From Lachnospiraceae bacterium (GTDB lineage Bacteria > Bacillota > Clostridia > Lachnospirales > Lachnospiraceae), in NCBI GenBank assembly GCA_022791575.1, contig JAAVZI010000062.1, forward strand, positions 1 to 46,223: 46,223 bases of DNA, written 5' to 3'. The notes under the pieces are model-generated. The model was not told where the DNA came from, searched no databases, and saw only the letters and a program-made list of their open reading frames with translations. The translations under genes and the position numbers were made by a program. Shown one piece after another: positions 24,295 to 33,662 of this stretch (the first letter of the stretch is position 1; each line of letters begins with the position of its first letter).

Positions 24295-25389
24295 ATGAAT
24301 CCAACTTATATGGAACTTGCCATTTCCCTTGCTAAAAAAGGAGAGGGGCGAGTCAATCCTAACCCCCTAGTCGGCGCTGTCATTGTAAAGGATGAACGGG
24401 TCATTGGCCAGGGCTTCCACAGACAGTATGGAGGGCTCCATGCAGAACGGGAAGCCTTTAACAGTCTGACCGAAGATTGCCGCGGTGCTGACCTATATGT
24501 AACTTTAGAGCCCTGCTGCCACCACGGCAAACAGCCTCCCTGTACCGAAGCCATTATTGAACATGGCATTAAAAGAGTCTATATTGGCTCTTCAGATCCC
24601 AATCCGCTGGTTGCCGGCCGTGGAGTCCAGATTCTGCAAGCGCATGGCATCGAAGTCACTGAACATGTCTTGGAAGAAGCATGTGACCGCCTAAACCCGG
24701 TATTCTTCCACTACATTCGCACACAAACACCGTTTACCGCCCTGAAATACGCTATGACAGCGGACGGCAAAACGGCCGCCCGCACCGGCCTCTCCAAATG
24801 GATTACCAGTGAGAAGGCCCGTCAGCATGTTCAGTGCCTTCGGAATCGCTACACCGGAATTATGGTCGGTATCGGCACTGTCCTTCAGGATAACCCCCTA
24901 TTGAACTGCCGTATGGAACATGGTCGAAATCCGATCCGAATTATCTGCGACAGCCACCTGCGGATTCCCCTAGACAGCCAGATTGTCAAAACTGCTGCTG
25001 AAATCCCCACTTTTATTGCTGCCCTGGAAACTGCCGATTCTCAAAAAGCCCGGACTCTGACACAAGAAGGACTTACCGTACTGTCCCTTCCAGAACACAA
25101 CGGACATCTCAGCCTTCCTTTGCTTATGCAGGAGCTAGGCAGACGGCAGATTGACGGCATTCTGTTAGAAGGGGGCGGTACGCTTGCCGAATCTATGCTA
25201 AGAGAAAACCTGGTGCAGCACGTCTATGCCTATATTGCCCCCAAGCTCTTTGGTGGCCCCGGCAGATACACTCCCGTCAGTGGAACCGGTATAGCAGAAC
25301 CCGACGAAGCTTGGCAGCTGGAATTAGAAGAGATCCTTCCCCTGGGTGCAGATCTCTTATTGTCCTATGATGTAAAGCAAAATCCTTAA
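24295..25389 (+). CDS. ribD: Riboflavin biosynthesis deaminase/reductase RibD
   Basis: A 364-residue bifunctional enzyme for steps 2 and 3 after GTP cyclohydrolase II: the N-terminal deaminase (residues 1-145) with zinc ligands in LHAERE and LEPCCHHGKQPPCTEAI, and the C-terminal pyrimidine reductase (from about 150), with ALKYAMTADGKTAARTG and LLEGGGTLAESMLRENL. AAAGGAG precedes the start. First gene of the rib operon under the FMN riboswitch, 18 bp from ribE. Confidence 0.95.
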   Translation: MNPTYMELAISLAKKGEGRVNPNPLVGAVIVKDERVIGQGFHRQYGGLHAEREAFNSLTEDCRGADLYVTLEPCCHHGKQPPCTEAIIEHGIKRVYIGSSDPNPLVAGRGVQILQAHGIEVTEHVLEEACDRLNPVFFHYIRTQTPFTALKYAMTADGKTAARTGLSKWITSEKARQHVQCLRNRYTGIMVGIGTVLQDNPLLNCRMEHGRNPIRIICDSHLRIPLDSQIVKTAAEIPTFIAALETADSQKARTLTQEGLTVLSLPEHNGHLSLPLLMQELGRRQIDGILLEGGGTLAESMLRENLVQHVYAYIAPKLFGGPGRYTPVSGTGIAEPDEAWQLELEEILPLGADLLLSYDVKQNP

Positions 25390-25407
25390 CAGAAAGTAGG
25401 TAATATC

Positions 25408-26067
25408 ATGTTCACAGGAATTGTAGAAGAAACTGGAACGATCCTATCCATACAGCCAGGCCACCTATCCGCCTCCCTGACAATTGGCGCGGACTCCATA
25501 TTAAGCGATATCCACACAGGAGACAGCATCTGTGTCAACGGCGTCTGTCTAACCGTCACTGACTTTCATCGCGAAAAGGGCTGTTTTACTGCTGATATCA
25601 TGGGAGAAACCTTGCGCCGCAGCAGTTTTGGAATACTATCCAAAGGCAGCCATGTCAACCTAGAACGCGCCTTATCTCTCACCTCCCGCTTGGGCGGGCA
25701 CATTGTCAGCGGACATATTGACGGTACTGGAACCATTACCGGAATCCGCAAAGAATCCACTGCTCACTGGTTTACAATTGAAACAGACAGCAGCCTTCTG
25801 CGTTATATCGTAGAAAAAGGTTCCATTGCCATTGACGGAATCAGCCTGACCGTGGCTACCGTCACTCCTAATTCTTTTCAGGTATCCATTATTCCACACA
25901 CAGCCCAAAACACGACTCTGCTGCATAAAAGCAAAGGAGACATCGTCAACCTGGAGTGTGATTTGATCGGAAAATATGTAGAAAAACTGCTGGCAAATCC
26001 GACCACTTCCTCCCAGCCTGCCAGCAGACTATCCGCCACGTTCCTTGCAGAACATGGTTATATGTGA
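25408..26067 (+). CDS. ribE: Riboflavin synthase alpha subunit
   Basis: A 219-residue trimeric-type riboflavin synthase that dismutates two 6,7-dimethyl-8-ribityllumazines into riboflavin. It shows the characteristic start MFTGIVEETGTI and two similar barrel halves: the first with GDSICVNGVCLTV and LTSRLGGHIVSGHIDGTG, the second with GSIAIDGISLTV and FQVSIIPHTAQNTTL. Length is standard. It is followed by a 393-bp gap carrying two palindromic elements before ribBA. Confidence 0.95.
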   Translation: MFTGIVEETGTILSIQPGHLSASLTIGADSILSDIHTGDSICVNGVCLTVTDFHREKGCFTADIMGETLRRSSFGILSKGSHVNLERALSLTSRLGGHIVSGHIDGTGTITGIRKESTAHWFTIETDSSLLRYIVEKGSIAIDGISLTVATVTPNSFQVSIIPHTAQNTTLLHKSKGDIVNLECDLIGKYVEKLLANPTTSSQPASRLSATFLAEHGYM

Positions 26068-26195
26068 CAGTATCAAAGCGACGAGATTGGACAGCATATA
26101 CCAAAACACCGCTCAAAGACGTTTTGGATTCGCTCTGTTTTGGTATATGCTGCCCAATCTCTGACTGTGAAATAGCCCATTAGCAAATACGCAGC
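26055..26195 (-). repeat. Dispersed palindromic element, copy B
   Basis: Full-length element in minus orientation. Hairpin arms at 26160-26136 and 26108-26084 are complementary over 25 bp with one wobble (minus strand, before CAGCATATACC). The loop shares GCGAATCCAAAACGTCTTTG with the other copies, and CGTCGCTTTGATA follows on the right. It begins at the ribE stop and faces copy C, 90 bp away, in opposite orientation. Outer ends are approximate. Confidence 0.8.
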
Positions 26196-26283
26196 TACGT
26201 AATATTGTGTCATTAGCATTCCGGTATCCTTTAAAAGTTCCTCACTTTACTGCCAACTTTCGCAGCACCCTGAGTTCATTACT

Positions 26284-26424
26284 TGTAGCAATTGAGAAAC
26301 TTAGATTTGATATCCAGATTTTAGGCAACAGATACAAAAACAGAGCGAATCCAAAACGTTTTTGAGCGGCGTTTTTGTATCTGTTGTCTAAAATCGTCGC
26401 ACAACACAACTTTCCGCAACGCCA
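26284..26424 (+). repeat. Dispersed palindromic element, copy C
   Basis: Plus orientation. Left arm 26318-26341 and right arm 26371-26394 pair over 24 bp with a single G:U; the 29-nt loop is AGAGCGAATCCAAAACG... and ends in GAGCGGC, followed by CGTCGC. The outer sequences (GCAATTGAGAAAC left, CTTTCCGCAACGCC right) are diverged terminal repeats. It ends 36 bp before ribBA. Confidence 0.85.
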
Positions 26425-26460
26425 AACTCATTATACGATCTATATAGAAAGGACCCCAAT

Positions 26461-27669
26461 ATGAATACTTTTAATACCATTCCTGAACTTATTGAGGATA
26501 TACGAAACGGCAAAAACGTTGTAATCCTAGATGACGAAAGCCGAGAAAATGAGGGGGATGTCATCTGCGCTGCTGAACATGCCACCCTTGAAAATGTGAA
26601 CTTTATGGCAAAAGAAGCCAGAGGATTGATCTGTACCCCCATGGACTCTTCTATTATTGAAAAACTGCAGCTTCCCCAGATGTGTGAAGTCAATGAGGAT
26701 AATCATTGTACTGCTTTTACGGTCTCTATTGACTTTAAGGATACGGTTACCGGCATTTCTGCCTACGAAAGGAGTCTGACAGCCCTTCACACAGTTCAGG
26801 ATGACGCCAAGCCAGAAGATTTCCGAAGGCCTGGACATATGTTTCCGCTGCGGGCATTAGAACATGGAGTTTTGGACCGTCCCGGACATACGGAAGCTAC
26901 CGTGGATCTGGCACGGCTGGCTGGCTGTAAGCCTGCCGGATTATGCTGTGAGATTATGAAAGATGACGGTACCATGGCACGAAAAGAAGATCTGCTTGCC
27001 TTTGCTCATAAGCATGGGCTTAAGGTTGGAACGATTGCTGATTTGGTTGAATACCGCAAGCAAACGGAAAAACTGGTTACCCATGTAACGGAAGCTAAGC
27101 TGCCGACTCGCTATGGGGAATTCACGATTCATGGATATGAAGAGGCTCTAACCGGCAAACAGCATATTGCCCTTGTAATGGGAAATATATCGGATGGCAG
27201 GCCAGTTTTAACCAGGGTGCATTCAGAATGTCTGACCGGTGATGCCCTAGGCTCTGCAAAATGTGACTGCGGACAGCAGTATGATGCAGCTATGAAAAAG
27301 ATTGCAGAAGAGGGGCGGGGCATACTAGTCTATCTTCGTCAGGAAGGCCGGGGAATCGGACTTTTGAATAAAATTAAAGCCTATGCACTTCAAGATCAAG
27401 GAATGGATACCGTAGAAGCAAACCTGGCCCTTGGTTTCCCAGAAGATATGCGCGACTATACCATCGGCTGCCAGATTCTTTCTGATCTTGGTGTGCGAAA
27501 CATGCGGCTGATGACCAATAATCCCACGAAGCTTGATGGACTTAGCCACTATAATCTGGAAATAACGGAACGGGTGCCGCTGGAGATTCAGCCAAATCCA
27601 TTTGATGCCCGCTATTTAAAGACAAAAAAGGATAAAATGGGACATTTGCTCACATTTCCAAAGGAATAA
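26461..27669 (+). CDS. ribBA: RibBA: DHBP synthase / GTP cyclohydrolase II
   Basis: A 402-residue bifunctional enzyme feeding both branches of riboflavin synthesis. The N-terminal 3,4-dihydroxy-2-butanone-4-phosphate synthase (1-200) has the acidic loop [11 protein letters not shown] and [16 protein letters not shown]. The C-terminal GTP cyclohydrolase II (from about 205) has [20 protein letters not shown] (zinc Cys), [10 protein letters not shown] and [16 protein letters not shown] precedes the ATG. Third rib gene in the riboswitch operon. Confidence 0.95.
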   Translation: MNTFNTIPELIEDIRNGKNVVILDDESRENEGDVICAAEHATLENVNFMAKEARGLICTPMDSSIIEKLQLPQMCEVNEDNHCTAFTVSIDFKDTVTGISAYERSLTALHTVQDDAKPEDFRRPGHMFPLRALEHGVLDRPGHTEATVDLARLAGCKPAGLCCEIMKDDGTMARKEDLLAFAHKHGLKVGTIADLVEYRKQTEKLVTHVTEAKLPTRYGEFTIHGYEEALTGKQHIALVMGNISDGRPVLTRVHSECLTGDALGSAKCDCGQQYDAAMKKIAEEGRGILVYLRQEGRGIGLLNKIKAYALQDQGMDTVEANLALGFPEDMRDYTIGCQILSDLGVRNMRLMTNNPTKLDGLSHYNLEITERVPLEIQPNPFDARYLKTKKDKMGHLLTFPKE

Positions 27670-27764
27670 AGAATAGCAGATACCCTTTTCAATTAGAGTG
27701 GGTTTAAATATTTATTATTTTAAATGGACTTCCATTTGTCCAAACTATTTTAAGGAGGATTATT

Positions 27765-28226
27765 ATGAAAAAAATCGAAGGAAATTTTCTAGCAGAAGGA
27801 ATGAAAGTAGGAATTGTAGCTTCGCGGTTTAATGAATTTATCGTATCTAAGTTAATCAGCGGTGCAGAAGACGGTCTGATCCGCCATAATGTAAAAGAAT
27901 CCGATATTACTCTGGCATGGGTGCCAGGTGCATTTGAAATTCCTCTTATAGCAAAGAAAATGGCCAATTCCGGTAAATATGATGCCGTGATCTGCCTTGG
28001 TGCAGTAATCCGCGGCGCTACCAGCCACTATGATTATGTGTGCGCTGAAGTATCCAAAGGGATTGCTGCTGTTTCTTTAGAAAGCGGAATCCCGGTTATG
28101 TTCGGCATTCTGACTACGGATACCATTGAACAGGCGATTGAACGTGCTGGTACAAAAGCTGGAAACAAAGGCTATGACTGTGCATTAGGCGCAATTGAAA
28201 TGATTCAGCTGTGTAGACAGTTATAA
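27765..28226 (+). CDS. ribH: 6,7-dimethyl-8-ribityllumazine synthase
   Basis: A 153-residue lumazine synthase, which condenses the ribitylamino-uracil with DHBP; the family assembles into pentamers or icosahedral shells. Hallmarks visible: [44 protein letters not shown] with the catalytic His, and [24 protein letters not shown] lies before the start. Last rib gene; a HAD gene follows 14 bp later and is probably co-transcribed. Confidence 0.95.
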   Translation: MKKIEGNFLAEGMKVGIVASRFNEFIVSKLISGAEDGLIRHNVKESDITLAWVPGAFEIPLIAKKMANSGKYDAVICLGAVIRGATSHYDYVCAEVSKGIAAVSLESGIPVMFGILTTDTIEQAIERAGTKAGNKGYDCALGAIEMIQLCRQL

Positions 28227-28240
28227 TCAGTTTTGAGGAT

Positions 28241-29038
28241 ATGATGGAACGTAATTTGCTATTTTTTGATATAGACGGAACATTAATTACAGAGGACGGA
28301 CGGCGCTATCTTCCTGATAGTGCCAGGGACGCCATTCAGCAGACCCGTTTACGCGGAAACCTATGTTTTATCAATACCGGCCGAGTCTTACTGAATATTG
28401 AACCATTTATCCGGGATATTGGTTTTGACGGCTTTGTATGCGGCTGTGGAACTTATATTCAATATCATGGGCAGCCCCTGTTCCATAACCGGCTGCCTAA
28501 GAAATTATGTGATGATACGGCTCTTCTTGCCAGGGAATGCCGCATGTATTCCCTGTTTGAAAGCGCGGATAAGAACGGCATAGATCCTGAACTGGAACAA
28601 CATCCGGAAGTAATCAAGTTAAAAAATCATTTTCAGGAGCTTGGACGGGAAATACAGGACTTTGTCGGAACAACAGAATTTTCTTTTGATAAATTTACGG
28701 GCTGGTTTGAAGAAGACTGCGACCTGGAACGCTTTATGGAGGGAATTAAAGACAGCTTTACATTTATCCGTCGTGGAGAAGGTTTTTGTGAAATTGTACC
28801 GAAAGGATTTTCTAAAGCCACTGGTATTGATTTTCTCTGCGATTATTTTCAAATTCCACTGGAACGTTGTTATGCCTTTGGTGACAGCACAAATGACCTT
28901 TCTATGCTCCTTCATGTACCTAACAGCATTGGTATGGCAAATGGAATGAAAGAGGTATTGGATGTGGTCTCGTATATTACTTCCTCTGTGGAAGACAATG
29001 GTCTGTACCATGCTATGGAACATTTTCAACTGATTTAG
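28241..29038 (+). CDS. HAD-superfamily (Cof-type) phosphatase
   Basis: A 265-residue Cof/YbiV-type HAD phosphatase with motif I FFDIDGTLI, motif II as FINTGR, motif III lysine in the C-terminal half and motif IV AFGDSTNDLSML. A C2 cap lies between. It directly follows ribH, and the riboflavin pathway needs a phosphatase that removes phosphate from 5-amino-6-(5-phosphoribitylamino)uracil, usually supplied by HAD enzymes such as YbjI, YigB or YcsE. The position makes that role plausible but not proven. GAGGA precedes the ATG. Confidence 0.8.
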   Translation: MMERNLLFFDIDGTLITEDGRRYLPDSARDAIQQTRLRGNLCFINTGRVLLNIEPFIRDIGFDGFVCGCGTYIQYHGQPLFHNRLPKKLCDDTALLARECRMYSLFESADKNGIDPELEQHPEVIKLKNHFQELGREIQDFVGTTEFSFDKFTGWFEEDCDLERFMEGIKDSFTFIRRGEGFCEIVPKGFSKATGIDFLCDYFQIPLERCYAFGDSTNDLSMLLHVPNSIGMANGMKEVLDVVSYITSSVEDNGLYHAMEHFQLI

Positions 29039-29065
29039 ACATCATAAGAGAAAGGAACTGGGAGG

Positions 29066-29926
29066 ATGTCAGAGAGAACAAAAGGTATTATGTATATTAT
29101 ACTGGCAGCGTTTTGCTTTTCGCTGATGAGTCTGTTCGTACGGCTCTCCGGCAATATTCCCTCCATGCAGAAAAGCTTCTTTAGAAATCTTGTAGCCCTT
29201 TTGACGGCTATTTTTATCCTTCGTAAGGAACGAGTGCTGGCTCCAACTGATAAAACCTGCTGGAGGCTGCTGTTGCTGCGTGCCTTCTTTGGTACAATTG
29301 GAATCTTCTGCAACTTTTATGCGATTGATCATCTGCCTTTGTCGGATGCCAATATGCTGAATAAATTATCGCCCTTTTTTGCCGTGATTCTATCTTACTT
29401 TCTGTTAAAAGAAAACGTACGTAAATATCAGATTCTGTGCGTATTGAGTGCATTTGTAGGAACGCTCTTTATTCTGCGTCCTGGTTTTGACAATATCATT
29501 ACCTTTCCTGCATTGGTCGGACTGCTGGGCGGTATGGGAGCTGGAACTGCCTATACTTTTGTGCGGATTTTAAGTGCCAGAGACGTCAAGGGACCATTTA
29601 TTGTATTCTTTTTCTCAGCCTTTTCCTGTCTGGCGTCTCTTCCATTCCTGCTTGTTGAATATACACCCATGAATGGGGGGCAGATTGGTCTGCTTCTATT
29701 GGCAGGACTGGCCGCTACGGGAGGACAGTTTGCCATTACTGCCGCTTACTCTCATGCTCCTGCACGGGAAATCTCCGTTTATGATTACAGCCAGATTCTA
29801 TTTTCTTCCTTATGGGGGATTCTGCTGCTTGGCGAATGGCCGGATCTACTTAGCATACTCGGTTATATTATTATATTTACCGCTTCACTTCTTATGTTTC
29901 TTAAGAATAAAAAGGCTGCCAGTTAG
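29066..29926 (+). CDS. EamA/DMT-family transporter
   Basis: A 286-residue membrane protein with ten predicted helices in two EamA repeats (first GIMYIILAAFCFSLMSLFVR; second ALVGLLGGMGAGTAYTFVRI), typical of drug/metabolite exporters. The conserved start pattern MSxxTKG and the repeat ends with glycine/proline turns fit the DMT superfamily. AAGGAACTGGGAGG lies before the ATG. Substrate unknown; it follows the HAD gene at 27 bp spacing. Confidence 0.8.
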   Translation: MSERTKGIMYIILAAFCFSLMSLFVRLSGNIPSMQKSFFRNLVALLTAIFILRKERVLAPTDKTCWRLLLLRAFFGTIGIFCNFYAIDHLPLSDANMLNKLSPFFAVILSYFLLKENVRKYQILCVLSAFVGTLFILRPGFDNIITFPALVGLLGGMGAGTAYTFVRILSARDVKGPFIVFFFSAFSCLASLPFLLVEYTPMNGGQIGLLLLAGLAATGGQFAITAAYSHAPAREISVYDYSQILFSSLWGILLLGEWPDLLSILGYIIIFTASLLMFLKNKKAAS

Positions 29927-29967
29927 AATCTACTAACTAAAAACACAGCGCGAAAGAGAGGATACTT

Positions 29968-30477
29968 ATGAAAAATAATTTAATTCTGATTGGAATGCCT
30001 GGCGTCGGCAAAAGTACCATTGGCGTTATACTCGCCAAGATTCTTGGTTATCATTTTATTGATTCAGATCTGGTAATCCAGCAGCAGGAACAGCGGCTGC
30101 TGAGAGAAATTATAGAGGCGGAAGGGATTGACGGCTTTCTTTCCATAGAGAACCGGGTTAATACTGGTTTAACACCTGCAAAGAGTATTATTGCCACAGG
30201 CGGCAGCGCCGTCTATGGTAAAGAAGCTATGGAACATTTTCAGGAAATCGGACATTTGATCTATCTTCATCTGGATTTCCCCTATCTGCAAAAGCGGTTG
30301 GGAGATATCAAAAATCGGGGAGTTGTGATCCGCCCAGGGCAGACCCTTGCGGAACTTTATAACGAACGCAGGCCTTTATATGAAAAATATGCAGATATGA
30401 TTATTGACGAACGAGATTTAAATCCAGAAGAAACGATCGAAGCTATCATAGATTCCTTAAAGAACTGGGCGCTTTGA
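29968..30477 (+). CDS. Shikimate-kinase-like protein
   Basis: A 169-residue P-loop protein of the AroK family: Walker A GMPGVGKST, DSD motif FIDSDLVIQ, ATGGSAVY, and a lid with RRPLYEKYAD. However, the shikimate-binding FRxxE is replaced by GFLSIENRV, so the key Arg (position 58 in E. coli AroK) is Leu here, and the GGG loop is GGS. A true shikimate kinase normally keeps both, so the substrate may differ. It is not in an aro operon. AGAGAGGA precedes the start. Confidence 0.65.
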   Translation: MKNNLILIGMPGVGKSTIGVILAKILGYHFIDSDLVIQQQEQRLLREIIEAEGIDGFLSIENRVNTGLTPAKSIIATGGSAVYGKEAMEHFQEIGHLIYLHLDFPYLQKRLGDIKNRGVVIRPGQTLAELYNERRPLYEKYADMIIDERDLNPEETIEAIIDSLKNWAL

Positions 30478-31007
30478 ACAAGATAATTTTTATAATCATA
30501 GTAATAAACATAGGTTTTCAAAAAACTGTTGACATAAGCAACATACTTTTATCTCTCCTTTTCCACTACATCCTCCGGTCTGACTGCAAAAGCAGTAATC
30601 AGCATAAGCAGCGGGCTGGAACTTATTATTAAAATGCATGAAGTATAATAATTATAAATTAGAATATAACCAAGTAAATCAATGTATCAAATAATATATT
30701 TTAGGTATATATGTTTTTATTTCTTCATAATAGAATCCCTTATTTAAGATATCTTAATATAGAACTTTTTATATTCTCTAAATCATAGTATGCTGTTCTA
30801 TTTTATCATAAGGCAGCATAACAATCCATTTATATATATCAAAAAATACTATATATAAATCTTATTTTTTAGAAATTTTTTTAATTACGTTCCATGCTTG
30901 ACACAATCATAAAGTTGATTTATATTTATAGGTATAGTATGGAGTAATATGAGCATAATTTACTCTTATTGTACTTTGAAACATGACATTAGGAAGGAAC
31001 GATACAT
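30478..31007 (+). other. 530-bp intergenic region before the hybrid kinase gene
   Basis: AT-rich region holding a promoter (30898-30926). On the minus strand near 30555-30620, SSPLLMLITAFAVRPEDVVE followed by KER and a stop reads like the last codons of a lost membrane protein. I see no other gene. Confidence 0.4.
30898..30926 (+). promoter_or_regulatory. Promoter of the hybrid histidine kinase gene
   Basis: TTGACA (30898-30903), 17-bp spacer and TATATT (30921-30926), about 80 bp before the start codon. Confidence 0.6.
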
Positions 31008-33581
31008 ATGGACATTCAAAAAAAGATGAAAGGACAATATACGATCCGTTTTTTAATAGGAAGCTTTACCCTTCTGCTGCTGGTCAGTGTAGGCGCTTTT
31101 GCTTCTCTGGGACAATATATGCGTGGAATCAGTGAAGAGGCAGTGAATAAAGTAGGTAATTTATACATGGCTGGTATCAACGACCATATTTCTGCACATT
31201 TCCGAACACTGATTGACTTAAAGCTGGAACAGACAGAAACCATTGTAGATGTTGTTCCTACAGATATGGCCGAAATCGATCAATTATACGAAGAATTAAT
31301 TTACAGAGCTAGTGCCAGAAGCTTTAATTACCTTGCTCTTTGTTCAGAAGATGGACAATTGGAAATGCTGAATGGCTCACAGCTCTATCTTACAGATCCA
31401 GAGCCTTTTTTAGAATCGCTAAGAAACAATGAAAAAAAGGTGGCGGTTGGAACTGATGCTTCCAATAATCAGGTTGTCATGCTTGGCGTTGATGCAGAAT
31501 ATCCGCTAAAAAACGGAGAAACTTGCATGGCAATGGTAGTTGCTGTTCCTATTGATTATATCAGTACTATGCTGAGTACAGAAGAAGAGGATACATTGAT
31601 TTATTCTCATATTATACGACAAGACGGTACTTTTATTGTAAGTAATATGAATAACGATTATACCGATTACTTCAGCAGTTTATATGAACGTTATAATCAT
31701 GATAATACTAAAGAAATAGACGCCTATATTCAGGATATTTCTGCTTCTATGAGTAAAAAAGAAAATTATTCCGGCATTATGAACTTTAATGGAAGCAAAC
31801 AGCAGGTCTATTGTACTTTACTTCCTTATTCTGAATGGCACTTAATCTCCATACTTCCTTCTGGTATTTTGGATGAAACCTTGGAAACTTTGAACCAGAA
31901 CAGAACAAATGCTACTATATTACTCAGTCTGCTTATTGTATTCATATTATTGATCATTTTCTTTATCTATTTTAAAATGACCCGCCATCAGCTGAATGAA
32001 CTAGAAGAGGCACGTCAGGAAGCATTACAGGCAACAAAGGCTAAAAGTACCTTCCTCTCAAATATGAGTCATGATATTCGGACACCTATGAATGCAATTG
32101 TTGGTATGACAGCAATTGCAACCACACATATTGATGACAAAGAACAAGTGCAGAACTGCTTGAAAAAGATCACTCTTTCTGGTAGACATTTACTGGGACT
32201 GATTAATGATGTTCTTGATATGTCTAAAATTGAAAGCGGTAAAATGACGCTGACTGCCGAGCGCATTTCCCTAAGAGAAATTATCGAAGGTGTAGTCGGC
32301 ATTGTGCAAACGCAGGTGAAAGGAAAAGGGCAAAATTTTAATGTCCATATTGACAATATTATAACAGAAGACGTGTACTGTGACAGTGTGCGTTTGAATC
32401 AGATCTTATTGAATCTGCTTTCTAATGCAGTCAAATATACACAGGAAGGCGGCACGATTGAATTATCCTTATTCCAAGAGGAAACTCCAGCCGAGTTAGA
32501 GGAGCCTTATGTCCGAACACATGTAATTGTCAAAGATAATGGAATTGGTATGAGTGCGGAGTTTCTAAAACATATTTTTGACTCTTATTCTAGGGCAGAC
32601 AGCAAACGTGTCCATAAAACAGAAGGTGCTGGTCTGGGAATGTCCATCACAAAATACATTGTAGAAGCCATGGGTGGAACGATTAACGTAGAAAGTGAAC
32701 CAGAACATGGAACCGAATTTCATGTCGCTTTAGATATGGAAAAAGCCAGTACAGAAGAAATCGATATGATTCTCCCTCCTTGGAAAATGCTGGTTGTAGA
32801 TGATGACGAAGTACTTTGCCGTACCTCTGTCGAAGCTCTGGATTCTATCGGTATAAAAGCTGATTGGGCACTGAGCGGAACAAAAGCTCTGGAAATGATA
32901 TCAAAACATCACCAGGAACAAGATGATTATCAGATTGTGCTGCTGGATTGGAAACTTCCGGATTCAGATGGTATCTATGTAGCCAAACAGATACGAAAAA
33001 TTATAGAAATGCCAATTATCCTCATTTCCGCATATGACTGGAGCGAATTTGAAACAGAAGCTAGAGCCGCTGGTATTAATGGATTTATTGCAAAACCGCT
33101 ATTTAAATCCACTTTATTCTATGGCTTAAAGAAATATATGAATGTGGATGAAACTGTGGAAGAATTCGATGCAGATCTGGAACTGAAGGGATGCCATCTG
33201 CTGGTTGCTGAAGACAATGAACTAAATTGGGAGATATTAAAAGAATTATTATCGGATATTGGTATCGAACTAGAATGGGCTGAAAACGGAAAGCTCTGTT
33301 TAGAAAAATTCCAGGCGGCCGAACAGGGATATTATGATGCCATTTTAATGGATGTACGTATGCCTATTATGAATGGCTATGAAACTACAAAGGCAATTCG
33401 TGAACTAAGCCGTGCTGATGCGCAAACCATTCCGATCATTGCCATGACAGCCGATGCTTTTTCTGAGGATATCAAGCACTGTCTGGATTGCGGAATGAAT
33501 GCCCATACAGCAAAACCTATCAATCTTGATGAAGTTATTTCTCTTTTGAAAAAATACATTTTATCATCTGAAGAATTTTAA
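31008..33581 (+). CDS. Hybrid histidine kinase with two receiver domains
   Basis: An 857-residue membrane sensor: helix 1 at about 15-35, an extracellular Cache-like domain (40-300), helix 2 at about 305-325, then HisKA with phosphorylated H355 (SNMSHDIRTPMNAIVG), HATPase with N-box NQILLNLLSNAVKYT, G1 VKDNGIGM and G2 GAGLGMS, and two receivers. REC1 has acceptor D647 (VLLDWKLPDSDG); REC2 has D782 (ILMDVRMPIMNGYE). There is no Hpt or DNA-binding output domain, so a partner must be elsewhere. AAGGAACG before ATG. The sensory input ligand is unknown. Confidence 0.9.
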   Translation: MDIQKKMKGQYTIRFLIGSFTLLLLVSVGAFASLGQYMRGISEEAVNKVGNLYMAGINDHISAHFRTLIDLKLEQTETIVDVVPTDMAEIDQLYEELIYRASARSFNYLALCSEDGQLEMLNGSQLYLTDPEPFLESLRNNEKKVAVGTDASNNQVVMLGVDAEYPLKNGETCMAMVVAVPIDYISTMLSTEEEDTLIYSHIIRQDGTFIVSNMNNDYTDYFSSLYERYNHDNTKEIDAYIQDISASMSKKENYSGIMNFNGSKQQVYCTLLPYSEWHLISILPSGILDETLETLNQNRTNATILLSLLIVFILLIIFFIYFKMTRHQLNELEEARQEALQATKAKSTFLSNMSHDIRTPMNAIVGMTAIATTHIDDKEQVQNCLKKITLSGRHLLGLINDVLDMSKIESGKMTLTAERISLREIIEGVVGIVQTQVKGKGQNFNVHIDNIITEDVYCDSVRLNQILLNLLSNAVKYTQEGGTIELSLFQEETPAELEEPYVRTHVIVKDNGIGMSAEFLKHIFDSYSRADSKRVHKTEGAGLGMSITKYIVEAMGGTINVESEPEHGTEFHVALDMEKASTEEIDMILPPWKMLVVDDDEVLCRTSVEALDSIGIKADWALSGTKALEMISKHHQEQDDYQIVLLDWKLPDSDGIYVAKQIRKIIEMPIILISAYDWSEFETEARAAGINGFIAKPLFKSTLFYGLKKYMNVDETVEEFDADLELKGCHLLVAEDNELNWEILKELLSDIGIELEWAENGKLCLEKFQAAEQGYYDAILMDVRMPIMNGYETTKAIRELSRADAQTIPIIAMTADAFSEDIKHCLDCGMNAHTAKPINLDEVISLLKKYILSSEEF

Positions 33582-33586
33582 TAACG

Positions 33587-33626
33587 AAAACCCGCAGACG
33601 AAGAAATCAACTTCTGCGGGTTTTTA
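33587..33626. terminator. Bidirectional terminator between kinase and MFS genes
   Basis: AAACCCGCAGA...TCTGCGGGTTTTTAT forms a strong stem with an A-run upstream and a T-run downstream, so it can end transcription of both convergent genes. Confidence 0.85.
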
Positions 33627-33662
33627 TATTTCCTTAATATCATTACACAATTCCTACTTGTT

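Noticed and set aside
26055-26424. CRISPR-like repeat pair
   Set aside because: Repeats are palindromic, in opposite orientation and not spaced by uniform spacers; no cas genes.
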